64,000 nucleotides of DNA from Erwinia sp. (lineage in GTDB: Bacteria > Pseudomonadota > Gammaproteobacteria > Enterobacterales > Enterobacteriaceae): assembly GCA_964016415.1 (NCBI GenBank), contig OZ024666.1, positions 1,035,310 through 1,099,309 on the forward strand, given 5' to 3'. Under the pieces are notes generated by a model. That model worked only from the letters and a program-made list of their open reading frames with translations. It did not search any database and was not told where the DNA came from. Made by a program: the position numbers and the translations under genes. Positions 40,683-51,871 of the stretch are shown piece after piece (positions within the stretch are counted from its first letter, which is position 1; every line of letters starts with the position of its first letter).

Positions 40683-42335
40683 ATGTCAAACTTAATCAAC
40701 AGTGCAATGAGTGGCCTCAGTGCTGCTCAGGCCGCACTAAGTGTGACCGGAAATAACATCAGTAATTACACCGTTGCCGGTTACTCGAGACAAACCACGG
40801 TATTGGGGCAGGCGAATAGCACTCTGACAGGTAAGTTTTATATTGGTAATGGTGTAAATGTTGCGGGTATTAACCGTGAGTATGATTCGTTCATCACCGC
40901 GCAGTTACGCGGTGCGAACACACAGGCCAGTGCGTTATCAGCGCAATATGCGCAAATGTCTAACATTGACAATATGTTTTCCAGCACCACTAATAACCTC
41001 TCTACCACCATTCAGGGTTTTTTCAGTTCATTACAGACCTTAGTCAGTAACGCTTCTGATCCCTCAGCACGTCAGACTGTGCTAGGGAAAGCGGATGGGC
41101 TGGTAAATCAATTGCAGGCGACAGATACCTATCTGCGAAATGTGAACAGCAGCCTCAATACTCCGGTTACTTCTACGGTTGATAGCATCAATGGTTACGC
41201 GAAACAGATTGCCAATATTAACCAGCAGATAGTTAAGCTGAAAGGGGCAGGAGCGGGGAGCAACCCCAATGATCTTCTCGATCAGCGTGACCAACTGGTT
41301 AATCAACTCAATCAGCTGGTTAACGTTACAGTAAGTCAGCAGGATGGTGGCAGCTACGATATCAGTATCGCCAATGGGGTATCTCTGGTGCAGGGCGATA
41401 GCTATAGCCAGCTCAAAGCAGTCACCTCAAGCAGTGATCCCAGTAAGACAACGGTTGCCAGTGTCGATGCCAGTACGGGGATCGCTGGCGAAATCCCTGA
41501 ATCACAAATCAGCGGGGGCTCTCTCAGCGGTCTTCTCGCTTTTCGTACCGAACTGGATAATACCCGTAACCAGCTTGGTCAACTGGCGCTGACGATGGGG
41601 GACAGTTTTAATACCCAGCATAAAGCCGGTTATGACGTTAACGGAGATCAGGGAGAAGCCTTCTTCGCTCTTGGTGCACCATCAGCTTATGCAAACAGCC
41701 AGAATAGTGGCACAACCCAGTTAACCGCTACTATTACCAATAGTGCTCAGGTCCAGGCTTCGAATTATAAGGTCACCTACGATGGCAGTCAGTGGAGTGT
41801 TCAGCGCCTCTCTGACAACAGTAGCATTACCGCTACAACCGGTCAGGACAGCAGTGGTAATACCACGCTGAGTTTTGATGGTTTGCAGGTTACCGTTGGT
41901 GGACAGCCCGCTAACTCTGACAGTTTTCTGGTAAAACCTGTCGCGGATGTGGTCGTTGGTATGGATGTTAATATTACTAATGAGGCTAAAATAGCCGCTG
42001 CCGGTTCAACCGGGGGGGGCAGTGATAATACCAATGCTCAGGCACTGCTTAATTTACAGACCAAAAAGGTAATTACAGGTAGCAGTACCATCACTCAAGG
42101 TTATGCCAGTATGGTGGCTGATATCGGTAATAAAACCAGTAACTTAAAAACCACCAGTACCACTCAGGCTGCGGTGGTCACTCAATTGACTAATCAGCAA
42201 CAGTCAGTTTCGGGCGTCAATCTTGACGAAGAGTACGGGAATCTGACCCGGTATCAGCAATACTATATGGCCAATGCTCAGGTATTGCAGACCGCCAGTA
42301 CACTCTTTCAGTCGCTGATTAGTGCTGTCAGCTGA
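40683..42335 (+). CDS. flgK: FlgK hook-filament junction protein 1
   Basis: A 550-residue junction protein (HAP1) exported with the help of FlgN. The N-terminus SNLINSAMSGLSAAQAALSVTGNNISNYTVAGYSRQT and the C-terminus VNLDEEYGNLTRYQQYYMANAQVLQTASTLFQSLISAVS form the terminal helices. The body is Ser/Thr/Asn-rich and variable. Length similar to E. coli (547). Intact, but its chaperone gene flgN carries a frameshift. Confidence 0.95.
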   Translation: MSNLINSAMSGLSAAQAALSVTGNNISNYTVAGYSRQTTVLGQANSTLTGKFYIGNGVNVAGINREYDSFITAQLRGANTQASALSAQYAQMSNIDNMFSSTTNNLSTTIQGFFSSLQTLVSNASDPSARQTVLGKADGLVNQLQATDTYLRNVNSSLNTPVTSTVDSINGYAKQIANINQQIVKLKGAGAGSNPNDLLDQRDQLVNQLNQLVNVTVSQQDGGSYDISIANGVSLVQGDSYSQLKAVTSSSDPSKTTVASVDASTGIAGEIPESQISGGSLSGLLAFRTELDNTRNQLGQLALTMGDSFNTQHKAGYDVNGDQGEAFFALGAPSAYANSQNSGTTQLTATITNSAQVQASNYKVTYDGSQWSVQRLSDNSSITATTGQDSSGNTTLSFDGLQVTVGGQPANSDSFLVKPVADVVVGMDVNITNEAKIAAAGSTGGGSDNTNAQALLNLQTKKVITGSSTITQGYASMVADIGNKTSNLKTTSTTQAAVVTQLTNQQQSVSGVNLDEEYGNLTRYQQYYMANAQVLQTASTLFQSLISAVS

Positions 42336-42355
42336 TTCAGGATAAGGAAACTATT

Positions 42356-43321
42356 ATGCGTCTCAGTACCACTATGATGTATGATCAACAAATGCGCGGC
42401 ATCAGCTCGTCTCAAAGCAGCTGGATGGACGTTGGGCAACAACTCTCCAGTGGCAAACGGGTGGTCAATCCTTCTGACGACCCGGTGGCTGCAGCCCGAT
42501 CTGTCGTATTGAATCAGTCGCTGGCACAAACCAGTCAGTACAAAACCGCACAGACCTTTGCTACCACCAGCATATCTCAGGAAGAGACAACCCTACAGCA
42601 GGTCACCAGTCTGGTACAGCAAGCGCAAACGGTGGTGGTGGCTGCAGCGAATGGTACCCTTGCCGATGATGACCGGGCTTCTTATGCAACCCAGTTGGAA
42701 GGTTTGCGGGCACAATTACTCAATCTGGCGAATTCGACTGACGGTAATGGACGCTACCTGTTTGCAGGTTATAAAACTGATACTCCGCCTTTCACCCAGG
42801 ACAGTGCGGGTAATGTCACCTATGCGGGCGGTAATACAGCAATTACACAACAAGTTGATGCCAGTCGAACTATGGTGACCAGTCACACGGGCACTGAAGT
42901 ATTCATGTCACTCACCAGCAATGCGAAGCCTGAACCTGATGGCTCTGCCAGTGAAGCGAATATATTCACAACCTTCAATACCGCAATTGCGTCACTGAAA
43001 ATACCACTCAGCGGTGCCAGCGATGCAACTGTGCAGGCAGCAAGTGATGCGCTGAATAAGACCAACCGTGGCTTATCAAACTCACTGAACAATGTATTGA
43101 TGGTCCGTTCTGAGTTAGGAACGCAACTTTCGGAACTCGACAGTCTGGGAAGTAAGGCCGCTGACTCAACCTACAATCTTTCAACTGAATTGAGTCAGTT
43201 AGTCGATGTCGATTATACCAGCGCAATTTCTTCCTATACTATGCAACAAACCGCATTACAGGCTTCGTATAAAGTGTTCAGTGATATGTCAGGTATGTCT
43301 CTGTTTAAAATGAACAGTTAA
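42356..43321 (+). CDS. flgL: FlgL hook-filament junction protein 3
   Basis: A 321-residue junction protein (HAP3), flagellin-like. MRLSTTMMYDQQMRGISSSQSSW, LSSGKRVVNPSDDPVAAARSVVLNQSLAQ and the C-terminal LSQLVDVDYTSAISSYTMQQTALQASYKVFSDMS are conserved. It follows flgK by 20 bases and ends at a terminator. Intact. Confidence 0.94.
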   Translation: MRLSTTMMYDQQMRGISSSQSSWMDVGQQLSSGKRVVNPSDDPVAAARSVVLNQSLAQTSQYKTAQTFATTSISQEETTLQQVTSLVQQAQTVVVAAANGTLADDDRASYATQLEGLRAQLLNLANSTDGNGRYLFAGYKTDTPPFTQDSAGNVTYAGGNTAITQQVDASRTMVTSHTGTEVFMSLTSNAKPEPDGSASEANIFTTFNTAIASLKIPLSGASDATVQAASDALNKTNRGLSNSLNNVLMVRSELGTQLSELDSLGSKAADSTYNLSTELSQLVDVDYTSAISSYTMQQTALQASYKVFSDMSGMSLFKMNS

Positions 43322-43332
43322 TGATGCAGTCT

Positions 43333-43357
43333 CCCGGTCAGTCAGTTACTGACCGGG
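43333..43357 (+). terminator. Terminator of flgKL
   Basis: Perfect 10-bp stem CCCGGTCAGT / ACTGACCGGG with a 5-base loop, 12 bases after the flgL stop, followed by TGTTCTCT. The T content behind the stem is modest. The rest of 43358-43591 has no gene signature. Confidence 0.8.
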
Positions 43358-43591
43358 TGTTCTCTCCACCTTTCCCCAGTTCCCATCTGTATCTTCTACC
43401 TTCACTGACGTATCTTCAGACCAGCCACTGAAACAGTAGTCGCTGCTCTTACTCCTGACGAACAGTATGTTATCGCTCAAAAAGAGAATGTGATCACAGT
43501 GCGGGTCATAACAGCAGGGGACAAAAGTTTTATAAGAGTAGTACTGGTTAATATGAAAAAGCGCTAAGCAAAACCAGGCGGCAGATTGTAT

Positions 43592-43623
43592 AAAAAAGGG
43601 TTCATCGATGTGATGAACCCTTT
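43592..43623 (-). terminator. Terminator of rne (possibly bidirectional)
   Basis: Perfect 12-bp stem AAAGGGTTCATC / GATGAACCCTTT with a 5-base loop. On the minus strand it is followed by further T residues (six in a row counting the stem), about 70 bases after the rne stop. The plus strand has only three T residues. Confidence 0.9.
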
Positions 43624-43691
43624 GTATCTCAGCCAGTCGAACAGTTAAAAAAGTTCGATGGCATGTGTTGGCGTTTCAATTGAAGCGCTAC

Positions 43692-46600
43692 TTACCCGGC
43701 CGGTTTGGTCATCGGTGCATCGGCCTGGTGTGTGGCTGCATGTGCCCCTGCAGCACCTTTACCACTGAACTGATACTCAGGACGAATCCAGTCACTATGA
43801 CGCACTGGTTCTGCATGCCATTCCGGTGCTGGTGCAAGAGTCATCGGTGCAGAAGCGTAATGCAGCTGTTTTACAGCGCTGGTATCTGAGTGCCCTGACG
43901 TGTCAGCACGGGCAGTGACAACCTCCGGATGTTGCGGTTTCACGGCCGTTTGCTGCACCTCTTCGGCAGGCGCTTTCTGATTGACCTCCACAGGAGTACT
44001 CTCGACTATTTCGGTCACGTCGCTCTCAGAAGGAGTTGAGCTTGCCGGATTCTCGCCAGCAGAAACTGGCGGTGAAGTCTCAGCCCCGGAGGGTTTCTCA
44101 TTGACTGCGTTGTTCTCTGCAGCCGCATGCTGAGATTCATCGCTGGCGTGTGCCGGCTCGGCAGTGGACTGCTCCGGGCTATGCGCTTCGGTCACTGACG
44201 GAGTGGGTTGTTCCGTTTCTGGTGAAAGTCCCGGAGCCGTCGCTTCACTTTCAGCGTCTTCTGCTGCCACCACGTTTTCGGGTTCCTCTGCTGGCGTGAC
44301 TGATGAGGCAGGGGTTTCAGCAACAATGACGTCGTTGTCTACGGTTTCCTGATGACCGTATTCAGGTACAATAGGTTGTTCATTATCCACCGACTCATCG
44401 CCAGCCACAGCGACAGGATAAGCTATCCAGGCTTTACCAGAAGCAAGCTCCGGGGATGCACAAGCATGTGCCAGAGGCATTGGTGATTGAGTAGGGTAAC
44501 GTTCATCACGATAACGGCGACGACGTTGGCCACTTACGCGTAAATGACGTGGTGAGCGCCGTGAACGGCGAGGAAGCGTATTACGGTCGCTATTATCCTC
44601 TGAGTTAGTGTCTGCCGTTGCACTAGCGGACTCAGATTGTGGCTCAGTCACTGCTTCGACTGCCGGTGCGACTTGCTCTGACTGTTCACTTTCCAGACGA
44701 ACTTTTTTCGTCAGCTTGCGTGGTTTACGGCGTACAGTGGCAACCTGATTGTTGTCGCCAGCCTCATTGTCATTATCACTTTCATTAGAGATAACATCTT
44801 CCTGCACAACATCCTGAACAGGCTGTCGCTTCTCTTCCTGAGGGCGGCGTTGTCTGCCGCGACGCGGTACAGATTCATTGCTGGTTTCATTGGTAGCAGT
44901 CTGACGCTGGTCATCATTTTCTGCTACGGCAGTGTTGCGCTTGTTACGGCGATTTTCATCACGGTTCTCTGATGAATCTCGTACCATACGCTCACTGCGA
45001 TTATTAGTCCGTTCATTACTGCCGCTGCTGCTGCGATCACGACGATTATTTTGACGACGATTATTACGGCGCTCCCCCTGGGATGAAGAGCCTGGTGTTA
45101 CCGCAGGCGTATTTACTTCACTCTCATCGGCAGTCACCGGTGTCACTGCGGTATTATCGGGGCTGAAAAATTGTTTAACCCGTTGCAGTAAACGGGAAAC
45201 CATACCGGGTGATGTCGCGGCAGCGGTTTCGGTTGAGCTGGTGGCTACTGTGGCTGAGTTCAGAATTTGTGGTGGTGTGTCCTGAATCATAAAGGCCGCA
45301 AGAGCCGGTTGCTCAGGTGCTCTGCGTTCCGCGTGCACTTCCTCAGAGGGTTGCATCATTTCTGCTTCATGGAATTTGGGCAGATGATAACTCAGTGTTT
45401 CAGTCTCTTCACCACTACGCACCCGCAACACGGAATAGTGTGGGGTTTGCATCTGGTCATTAGGGACAATGATTGCGCGAACACCCCCTTGACGCTTCTC
45501 AATGGCGCTGACGGCATCACGTTTTTCATTCAGCAGGTACGAGGCCACCGGCACCGGCACAATGGCATGAACCTCTTTGGTATTCTCTTTCAGCGCTTCT
45601 TCCTCTATCAGACGCAGGATAGAGAGCGAGAGTGATTCATTATCACGAATGGTTCCCGTCCCGCTACAGCGAGGACAGACATGGTGACTTGACTCCCCGA
45701 GTGAAGGGCTGAGTCGTTGCCGTGACATCTCGAGCAGACCAAAACGTGAAATGTGACTGATTTGAATGCGCGCCCGATCCTGGCGAACAGCTTCGCGCAG
45801 ACGGTTTTCAACAGCGCGCTGATGACGAACTGGCGTCATATCGATGAAATCGATAACGATCAAGCCGCCTAAATCTCGCAGACGCAACTGGCGTGCGATT
45901 TCATCGGCTGCTTCAAGGTTGGTATTAAAGGCTGTTTCTTCAATATCTCCTCCGCGCGTGGCGCGTGCTGAGTTGATATCGATAGCGGTCAGTGCTTCGG
46001 TAGTGTCAATTACAATCGAGCCGCCTGAAGGCAAACGTACTTCGCGCTGAAATGCAGATTCGATTTGTGATTCTATTTGATAATGGCTGAAAAGAGGGAT
46101 TTCACCGGTGTACAACTTAATTTTGCTGGTGAAATCAGGCCGACCCAGTGCGGCAATATGCTGGCGGGCCAGTTCAAGAACTTTTGGGTTATCGATAAGG
46201 ATTTCACCGATATCCTGACGCAAATAATCGCGAAAAGCACGTACAATGACATTACTTTCCTGGTGAATTAAGAAAGGGGCAGGGCGGTTTTCTGCCGCTT
46301 TTTTGATCGCTTCCCAATGTTTGATACGGAAAGTAAGATCCCATTGTAACGCATCAGCCGATTTACCTACCCCGGCAGTACGGACGATCAAACCCATTCC
46401 TTCCGGAAGCTCAAGAGCCGCCAGGGCTTCTTTCAATTCTGCACGATCATCCCCTTCGATACGGCGTGATATTCCACCTGCACGGGGATTGTTTGGCATC
46501 AGAACCAGATAACTGCCCGCCAGACTGATAAATGTAGTCAGAGCAGCACCTTTGTTGCCTCGCTCTTCTTTATCAATCTGAACAATGACTTCCTGGCCTT

Positions 46601-46886
46601 CACGTAATACATCTTTGATATTAGGGCGGCCGTGGGAGGTATAGCTGGCGGGGAAGTAATCGCGTGAAATCTCTTTAAGTGGAAGGAAACCATGTCTTTC
46701 TGCGCCATAATCAACAAAAGCTGCTTCCAGACTGGGTTCGATACGCGTTATTTTTCCCTTATAAATATTCGCTTTTTTTTGTTCATGGCCAGGGCTTTCA
46801 ATATCCAAATCATACAAGCGCTGTCCATCAACCAGTGCAACACGCAACTCTTCCTGTTGAGTTGCGTTTATCAACATTCTTTTCAT
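43692..46886 (-). CDS. rne: RNase E, core of the RNA degradosome
   Basis: Essential endoribonuclease for mRNA decay and rRNA/tRNA processing. The catalytic half (1-530) shows the S1 domain (about 37-120), metal-binding Asp in [15 protein letters not shown] (about 303) and [11 protein letters not shown] (about 346), and the zinc-link CPRCSGTG (about 404-411). The C-terminal scaffold has a membrane-targeting amphipathic helix ([13 protein letters not shown], about 567), Arg-rich RNA-binding segments ([34 protein letters not shown]), the enolase site ([18 protein letters not shown]) and the PNPase site ([20 protein letters not shown]). 1064 residues versus 1061 in E. coli; intact. Confidence 0.97.
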   Translation of the reverse strand: MKRMLINATQQEELRVALVDGQRLYDLDIESPGHEQKKANIYKGKITRIEPSLEAAFVDYGAERHGFLPLKEISRDYFPASYTSHGRPNIKDVLREGQEVIVQIDKEERGNKGAALTTFISLAGSYLVLMPNNPRAGGISRRIEGDDRAELKEALAALELPEGMGLIVRTAGVGKSADALQWDLTFRIKHWEAIKKAAENRPAPFLIHQESNVIVRAFRDYLRQDIGEILIDNPKVLELARQHIAALGRPDFTSKIKLYTGEIPLFSHYQIESQIESAFQREVRLPSGGSIVIDTTEALTAIDINSARATRGGDIEETAFNTNLEAADEIARQLRLRDLGGLIVIDFIDMTPVRHQRAVENRLREAVRQDRARIQISHISRFGLLEMSRQRLSPSLGESSHHVCPRCSGTGTIRDNESLSLSILRLIEEEALKENTKEVHAIVPVPVASYLLNEKRDAVSAIEKRQGGVRAIIVPNDQMQTPHYSVLRVRSGEETETLSYHLPKFHEAEMMQPSEEVHAERRAPEQPALAAFMIQDTPPQILNSATVATSSTETAAATSPGMVSRLLQRVKQFFSPDNTAVTPVTADESEVNTPAVTPGSSSQGERRNNRRQNNRRDRSSSGSNERTNNRSERMVRDSSENRDENRRNKRNTAVAENDDQRQTATNETSNESVPRRGRQRRPQEEKRQPVQDVVQEDVISNESDNDNEAGDNNQVATVRRKPRKLTKKVRLESEQSEQVAPAVEAVTEPQSESASATADTNSEDNSDRNTLPRRSRRSPRHLRVSGQRRRRYRDERYPTQSPMPLAHACASPELASGKAWIAYPVAVAGDESVDNEQPIVPEYGHQETVDNDVIVAETPASSVTPAEEPENVVAAEDAESEATAPGLSPETEQPTPSVTEAHSPEQSTAEPAHASDESQHAAAENNAVNEKPSGAETSPPVSAGENPASSTPSESDVTEIVESTPVEVNQKAPAEEVQQTAVKPQHPEVVTARADTSGHSDTSAVKQLHYASAPMTLAPAPEWHAEPVRHSDWIRPEYQFSGKGAAGAHAATHQADAPMTKPAG

Positions 46887-47440
46887 CGTAACTTACTCAT
46901 TATTCATTACATTAATGACAAAGCTACGGGTAGTGGTAACACTGGACGTGTCTAACCGATGACCCCGAGTCTACTCGCAATTCCGCCAGCCTCACGGCTC
47001 TCGTCTGCATGGGGCGCAAATTCCGGCAGCCTGTATTTCATTATGGAAACACAGCGCATAGTAATCAGAGGAGAGGATGTGCGTTAGCATCACTAACGTT
47101 TACCGATCCTTATTATCTCGTCCAGGCCGCAACCCGCAGCCCGCTAAATGCCTTTGTCAAACAGCACGTCTTACGCCATTGCAGCATGCGAAGTCGACAG
47201 GCAATTTATTTACGTGGCATCACACTCAAATGACACGTGGAAAACCCGGCTATTATTCCATTGGCAACCCTGTGAGTGCAAGGTAACTTTCATCACGTTT
47301 TCACAAGATTATAGCGACTTTTGACCATTGGGGGTAAAATCAGCTGATAACTGCCGGTGGGTAGCATAAAAAATAAACACGTTATCCTGCATGATGTGTG
47401 AAAATAGAGCCAAAGAACACGGTTGTCTGGAGAAGAAGCA
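46887..47440 (-). promoter_or_regulatory. Divergent rne/rluC region, including the long rne leader
   Basis: About 550 bases without a coding signature. In E. coli the rne mRNA has a structured 5' leader of about 360 nucleotides through which RNase E controls its own mRNA; the length and position here are compatible, but I did not identify the individual hairpins. The rluC promoter should lie near 47340-47420. Confidence 0.55.
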
Positions 47441-48409
47441 TTGATAAATATTAAGAGAGAAGAGACACCGTCAGTTCGTTTTATTACTGTATCTGATGAT
47501 GAAGCCGGACAGCGTATTGATAATTTTTTGCGAACTGCCCTCAAAGGTGTGCCAAAAAGTATGATTTATCGTATTTTGCGAAAAGGCGAAGTACGGGTAA
47601 ACAAAGGTCGGATCAAAGCAGAATATAAACTGGTATCAGGCGATCAAATCCGCATACCGCCAGTCCGTGTTGCAGAACGTGACGAAGAGAGTATCTCGCC
47701 GAAATTAAGCAAAGTGGCTGCACTGGAAAGTGCTATTTTATTTGAAGATGATGCAATTCTGGTTTTGAACAAGCCGGCAGGTACTGCGGTACACGGTGGC
47801 AGTGGACTCAGCTTCGGGGTGATTGAGGGATTAAGGGCATTGCGTCCTGAAGCACGTTTTCTTGAGTTGGTACATCGACTTGATCGTGATACCTCTGGTG
47901 TTTTACTGGCGGCTAAAAAACGTTCTGCGTTGCGTGCACTGCATCAGCAACTGCGCGATAAGGGAATGCAAAAAAATTATCTGGCCTTAGTGCGTGGCCA
48001 ATGGCCCGCCCATGTCCGCCGTGTCGAAGCCCCTTTAATGAAAAATATTCTGCAAAGTGGTGAGCGCATGGTCGTGGTGAATCGCGAAGGCAAACCCTCA
48101 GAGACGCGTTTCAGTGTAGAAGAGCGCTTCACTCAGGCGACACTCGTAAAAGCCAGCCCGGTGACAGGACGGACGCATCAGATTCGGGTGCATACCTTAC
48201 ACGCCGGACACCCGATTGCATTTGACAATCGTTACGGTGAGACCGAGTTTGACCAGCAGTTAAGCCAAACCGGATTAAACCGTCTGTGTCTGCATGCAGC
48301 TTCCCTGACCTTTGTACACCCGGTCACTGGTGAAGAAATGAGTGTCCATGCACCGCTGGATGATGTTTTCCGTAAAGGGTTACAGAGACTTCGTCAGCAG
48401 CGGTCGTGA
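47441..48409 (+). CDS. rluC: RluC 23S rRNA pseudouridine synthase
   Basis: Makes pseudouridine at 23S rRNA positions 955, 2504 and 2580. An N-terminal S4-like RNA-binding domain (QRIDNFLRTALKGVPKSMIYRILRKGEVRVNKGRIK) precedes the RluA-type catalytic domain with the active Asp in LELVHRLDRDTSGVLL. The TTG at 47441 has GGAG eight bases upstream and gives 322 residues (E. coli 319); the frame opens earlier at 47423, inside the ribosome site. Intact. Confidence 0.94.
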   Translation: MINIKREETPSVRFITVSDDEAGQRIDNFLRTALKGVPKSMIYRILRKGEVRVNKGRIKAEYKLVSGDQIRIPPVRVAERDEESISPKLSKVAALESAILFEDDAILVLNKPAGTAVHGGSGLSFGVIEGLRALRPEARFLELVHRLDRDTSGVLLAAKKRSALRALHQQLRDKGMQKNYLALVRGQWPAHVRRVEAPLMKNILQSGERMVVVNREGKPSETRFSVEERFTQATLVKASPVTGRTHQIRVHTLHAGHPIAFDNRYGETEFDQQLSQTGLNRLCLHAASLTFVHPVTGEEMSVHAPLDDVFRKGLQRLRQQRS

Positions 48410-48410
48410 T

Positions 48411-48998
48411 TCAGACTGGGGCTAATGGATCACAGCCAGACTGTCGTAGCATGTCACAGAGTGCAATTAAAGGCAGCCCGACCAGTGTATTAGGGTCTCG
48501 TCCTTCAAGAGCAGAAAACAAAGTAATGCCCAAACCTTCGGCTTTGAAACTGCCAGCGCAAGAAAGAGGCTGTTCTTGCTGAATGTAATGGATTACCTCG
48601 CGGTCTGTCAGATGACGAAAATGGACCCTGTACTCTTCGCAACAACTGCTCAATGTATTGCTGCGAGCATCTAATAACGCCAGACCAGTGAAAAAAGTGA
48701 TTTTTTGACCACTGGCGGCTTGCAGCTGGGCAATAGCGTTCGCTGTGGTTAACGGTTTACCGATTATTTTATCGTTAATGACGCAAACTTGATCCGAGCC
48801 AACGATCAGTTGTTGCGGAAAGTTTGCTGCCACGGCTCGCGCTTTGGCTTCTGCCAGGCGGATAACCAGCGAAGCAGGAGATTCGTCAGTATGAGGAGAC
48901 TCATCAATATCAGGGCTCGCTGTCACGAAAGGCAGGCTGAGTTTTTCCATCAGCGCTTTGCGCGAAGCGGAGCCTGAAGCCAGTACTAATGGTGTCAT
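48411..48998 (-). CDS. yceF: YceF, Maf-like nucleoside triphosphate pyrophosphatase
   Basis: Maf-family house-cleaning enzyme; the E. coli YceF prefers 7-methyl-GTP. LVLASGSASRKALMEKLSLPF is the N-terminal nucleotide-binding motif, IVGSDQVCVINDKIIGKP the central motif, and AGSFKAEGLGITLFSALEGRDPNTLVGLPL the C-terminal block. ATG 48998 gives 195 residues (E. coli 194); the frame runs further to 49055 but lacks family sequence. Converges on rluC with one base between. Confidence 0.92.
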   Translation of the reverse strand: MTPLVLASGSASRKALMEKLSLPFVTASPDIDESPHTDESPASLVIRLAEAKARAVAANFPQQLIVGSDQVCVINDKIIGKPLTTANAIAQLQAASGQKITFFTGLALLDARSNTLSSCCEEYRVHFRHLTDREVIHYIQQEQPLSCAGSFKAEGLGITLFSALEGRDPNTLVGLPLIALCDMLRQSGCDPLAPV

Positions 48999-49131
48999 AA
49001 AAAACCTGTCGGATGGCAATGAGTAAACAGTGGATGATACTAACCTGCCAAACAAATAAACACGACGAAAAGAATGTTATGCCGCCTTTTTCTTTGACTA
49101 TATTTCACGAGGGGGGTAATATTCGCGCCCT

Positions 49132-49653
49132 ATGCAAAAGGTAAAATTACCCCTCACACTAGACCCGGTTCGCACCGCGCAGAAACGCCTTGATTATGAA
49201 GGTGTTTATACTGCTGCTCAGGTGACACGAATCGCTGAATCAGTGGTGAGTGTGGGCAGTGATGTGTCATGCGCGATGTCATTTACTATTGATAATCAGC
49301 GTCTGGCTGTTCTTCGGGGCTCTGCAGAAGTCGATGTGACGCTCTGCTGTCAGCGCTGTGGACAGTCTTTTCCACATCATGTTCACGTAACGTATTGTTT
49401 CAGTCCGGTCTCATCTGAGGAACAGGCTGAAGCTTTACCGGAAGAGTACGAGCCGGTCGATATCAACGAATTTGGTGAGATCGATCTGCTGGCAGTGATC
49501 GAAGATGAAATCATCCTCGCATTGCCTGTCGTTCCGGTGCATGATTCTGAACACTGTGAAGTGTCCGACGCGGACATGGTGTTTGGTGAGTTACCTGCTG
49601 AAGCAGAAAAGCCAAACCCATTTGCCGTATTAGCCAGCTTAAAGCATAAGTAA
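49132..49653 (+). CDS. yceD: YceD, DUF177 protein linked to 23S rRNA
   Basis: A 173-residue protein required for normal 23S rRNA accumulation in bacteria and plastids; the mechanism is unclear. [26 protein letters not shown] is the family start; the Cys pair in [10 protein letters not shown] and the acidic [13 protein letters not shown]-like segment ([21 protein letters not shown]) are conserved. It directly precedes rpmF, a nearly universal pairing that suggests co-regulation with ribosome synthesis. Confidence 0.92.
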   Translation: MQKVKLPLTLDPVRTAQKRLDYEGVYTAAQVTRIAESVVSVGSDVSCAMSFTIDNQRLAVLRGSAEVDVTLCCQRCGQSFPHHVHVTYCFSPVSSEEQAEALPEEYEPVDINEFGEIDLLAVIEDEIILALPVVPVHDSEHCEVSDADMVFGELPAEAEKPNPFAVLASLKHK

Positions 49654-49667
49654 TAGGAGTAAGGTCC

Positions 49668-49838
49668 ATGGCCGTACAACAAAATAAACCCACTCGTTCT
49701 AAACGTGGTATGCGTCGTTCGCATGACGCTCTGACCACCACGACTCTCTCTGTAGATAAAGTTTCTGGTGAAACTCATCTGCGTCACCACATCACTGCGG
49801 ATGGTTACTACCGCGGTCGCAAAGTTATCACTAAATAA
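49668..49838 (+). CDS. rpmF: Ribosomal protein L32
   Basis: A 56-residue basic protein of the large ribosomal subunit. [20 protein letters not shown], then [17 protein letters not shown], match E. coli L32 (57 residues with the initiator Met). The AGGAGTAAGG ribosome site lies before ATG 49668. It is 14 bases after yceD and 26 bases before plsX, the conserved yceD-rpmF-plsX operon. Confidence 0.97.
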   Translation: MAVQQNKPTRSKRGMRRSHDALTTTTLSVDKVSGETHLRHHITADGYYRGRKVITK

Positions 49839-49864
49839 CATTTGCGGATACGCAAGGCGATACG

Positions 49865-50896
49865 TTGACACGTCTGACCCTGGCGATAGATGTGATGGGC
49901 GGGGACTACGGTCCCCGCGTTACGGTGCCTGCAGCAATGCAGGCGCTGGCTTCCAGCAATCATCTGCACCTCCTTCTGGTCGGTAATCCCGACATCATTA
50001 AGCCATTTCTGTCTGATGTGGATCCTGTTTTATACTCCCGATTGCAGATAATAGGCGCAGAAAAGGTTGTGTCGGATGAAAGCTCGCTGAGAACAGCGCT
50101 GAAAAACAGCGCAGGCACCTCAATGCGATCTGCGCTCGAACAGGTACAGTCTGGCTCTGCCGGCGCATGTGTGAGTGCTGGTAACACTGGCGTATTGATG
50201 GCGCTGGCAAAGCAGCTGTTGTTACCTTGCGAAGGTATCCATCGTGCTGCACTTTTCACCTTACTGCCTCACAGGCAATCAGGGAAAACGGTTGTGCTTG
50301 ATCTTGGCGCTAATGTTGCCACTGATAGTAAAACACTGATGCAGTTTGCGCTGATGGGGAGTGTGGTGGCAGAAGAGCTGTTAACAATACCATGCCCGCG
50401 AGTTGCGTTACTTAACATTGGTCGTGAAGAGACCAAAGGTATGGAACGACTTCATGAAGCAGCTACTGCGCTGCGGGGTTCAGCCTCTGTAAATTACATG
50501 GGTTACCTTGAAGGCAATGACTTGCTAAGCGGAAAATGTGATGTGCTGGTTTGTGACGGTTTTAGCGGTAATATCATGCTAAAAACCATGGAAGGGGTGG
50601 CGAAGATGTTTCTTTCTTTGCTCACTGAAACCATGAATCCTAATCAGGCTGGCCAGCACAGCGACTTTTATCCTGGGGCTGGCAAAGACCTTTTGCGTCG
50701 TGTTGAACATTTGGACCCTGACCAGCACAATGGCGCATGTCTGCTAGGATTACAGGGTACGGTGGTTAAAAGCCACGGTGCAGCGAATCAAAAAGCATTT
50801 TTTGCCGCAATACAACAGGCAGAACAGGCGGTTCGGGTGCAGTTAACAGAACGTATTGCTACCCGACTTCAGGCGGTATTACCTAAGAGTGACTGA
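49865..50896 (+). CDS. plsX: PlsX phosphate acyltransferase
   Basis: Peripheral-membrane enzyme converting acyl-ACP to acyl-phosphate for phospholipid synthesis. [14 protein letters not shown] (about 4-17), [29 protein letters not shown] and [15 protein letters not shown] are family motifs. The start is TTG 49865 with an AAGGCGA site. The region about 263-283 ([20 protein letters not shown]) differs strongly from the Trp/Leu-rich segment of E. coli, and the C-terminus is about 12 residues shorter (343 versus 356), but the frame is intact. Confidence 0.94.
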   Translation: MTRLTLAIDVMGGDYGPRVTVPAAMQALASSNHLHLLLVGNPDIIKPFLSDVDPVLYSRLQIIGAEKVVSDESSLRTALKNSAGTSMRSALEQVQSGSAGACVSAGNTGVLMALAKQLLLPCEGIHRAALFTLLPHRQSGKTVVLDLGANVATDSKTLMQFALMGSVVAEELLTIPCPRVALLNIGREETKGMERLHEAATALRGSASVNYMGYLEGNDLLSGKCDVLVCDGFSGNIMLKTMEGVAKMFLSLLTETMNPNQAGQHSDFYPGAGKDLLRRVEHLDPDQHNGACLLGLQGTVVKSHGAANQKAFFAAIQQAEQAVRVQLTERIATRLQAVLPKSD

Positions 50897-50902
50897 ACGT
50901 AC

Positions 50903-51856
50903 ATGTATACGAAAATTATCGGCACGGGTAGCTACTTACCCAAACAGGTGCGGACTAACGCCGATCTGGAAAAAATGGTGGAGACTTCGGACGAGTGGAT
51001 CGTAACCCGGACTGGGATCCGTGAACGACGCATCGCTGCACCCGACGAGACTGTTGCCTCCATGGGCGCTGAGGCTGCGCAACATGCGCTGGAGATGGCT
51101 GGCATTGATAAAAATGATATCGGGCTGATCATCGTTGCCACGACCTCGTCGAGCCATGCCTTTCCAAGCTCTGCGTGTATGATTCAGCAGAAGCTTGAAA
51201 TAGAAGATGCTGCCTCTTTCGATTTGGCTGCGGCCTGTGCAGGTTTTACTTATGCGCTAAGTGTTGCGGATCAATATATTAAAAACGGTGCAGTTAAATA
51301 TGCGCTGGTAATTGGTGCTGATGTACTTGCGCGTACACTTGACCCTGAAGATCGTGGTACGATCATTTTATTTGGTGATGGTGCTGGTGCTGTTGTACTT
51401 GGCGCAAGTGAAACTGCTGGCATCATCTCTACACATCTCCATGCAGATGGCCGTTATGGACAGCTCTTATCCTTGAGTAATCAGGACCGCTTCCACCAGG
51501 AGGCTCCTTCTTATCTGACGATGGCAGGTAATGAGGTATTCAAGGTCGCCGTGACGGAGCTGGCTCATATCGTTGAAGAAACCCTGCAAGCGAATAATCT
51601 GCAACGTGATGAAATCGACTGGCTGGTACCGCATCAGGCCAACCTGCGTATTATCAATGCTACTGCACGCAAGCTGGGTATGGGCATGGACAAGGTGGTT
51701 GTGACGCTCGACCGGCATGGTAATACTTCGGCAGCTTCTGTTCCATCGGCACTTGATGAAGCGGTGCGTGATGGGCGAATTCAACCCGGACAGTTGATTC
51801 TGCTTGAGGCATTTGGCGGTGGGTTTACCTGGGGTTCAGCTTTAGTACGGTTTTGA
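50903..51856 (+). CDS. fabH: FabH beta-ketoacyl-ACP synthase III
   Basis: Starts fatty-acid synthesis by condensing acetyl-CoA with malonyl-ACP. The catalytic triad is readable: Cys in [11 protein letters not shown] (about 112), His in [11 protein letters not shown] (about 244) and Asn in [11 protein letters not shown] (about 274). 317 residues as in E. coli. Seven bases after plsX in the conserved fab cluster. Confidence 0.97.
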   Translation: MYTKIIGTGSYLPKQVRTNADLEKMVETSDEWIVTRTGIRERRIAAPDETVASMGAEAAQHALEMAGIDKNDIGLIIVATTSSSHAFPSSACMIQQKLEIEDAASFDLAAACAGFTYALSVADQYIKNGAVKYALVIGADVLARTLDPEDRGTIILFGDGAGAVVLGASETAGIISTHLHADGRYGQLLSLSNQDRFHQEAPSYLTMAGNEVFKVAVTELAHIVEETLQANNLQRDEIDWLVPHQANLRIINATARKLGMGMDKVVVTLDRHGNTSAASVPSALDEAVRDGRIQPGQLILLEAFGGGFTWGSALVRF

Positions 51857-51871
51857 TGTAAGGATGGAATA

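Noticed and set aside
43692-46886. Several plus-strand ORFs of 60-120 codons inside rne
   Set aside because: They are shadows of the biased codon use in the rne scaffold; none has a ribosome site or family motif.
49865-50896. plsX as a damaged gene because of its unusual central segment and short end
   Set aside because: The frame is open with all core motifs in order, and the differing segment is replaced by a similar-length stretch, so variation is more likely than damage.
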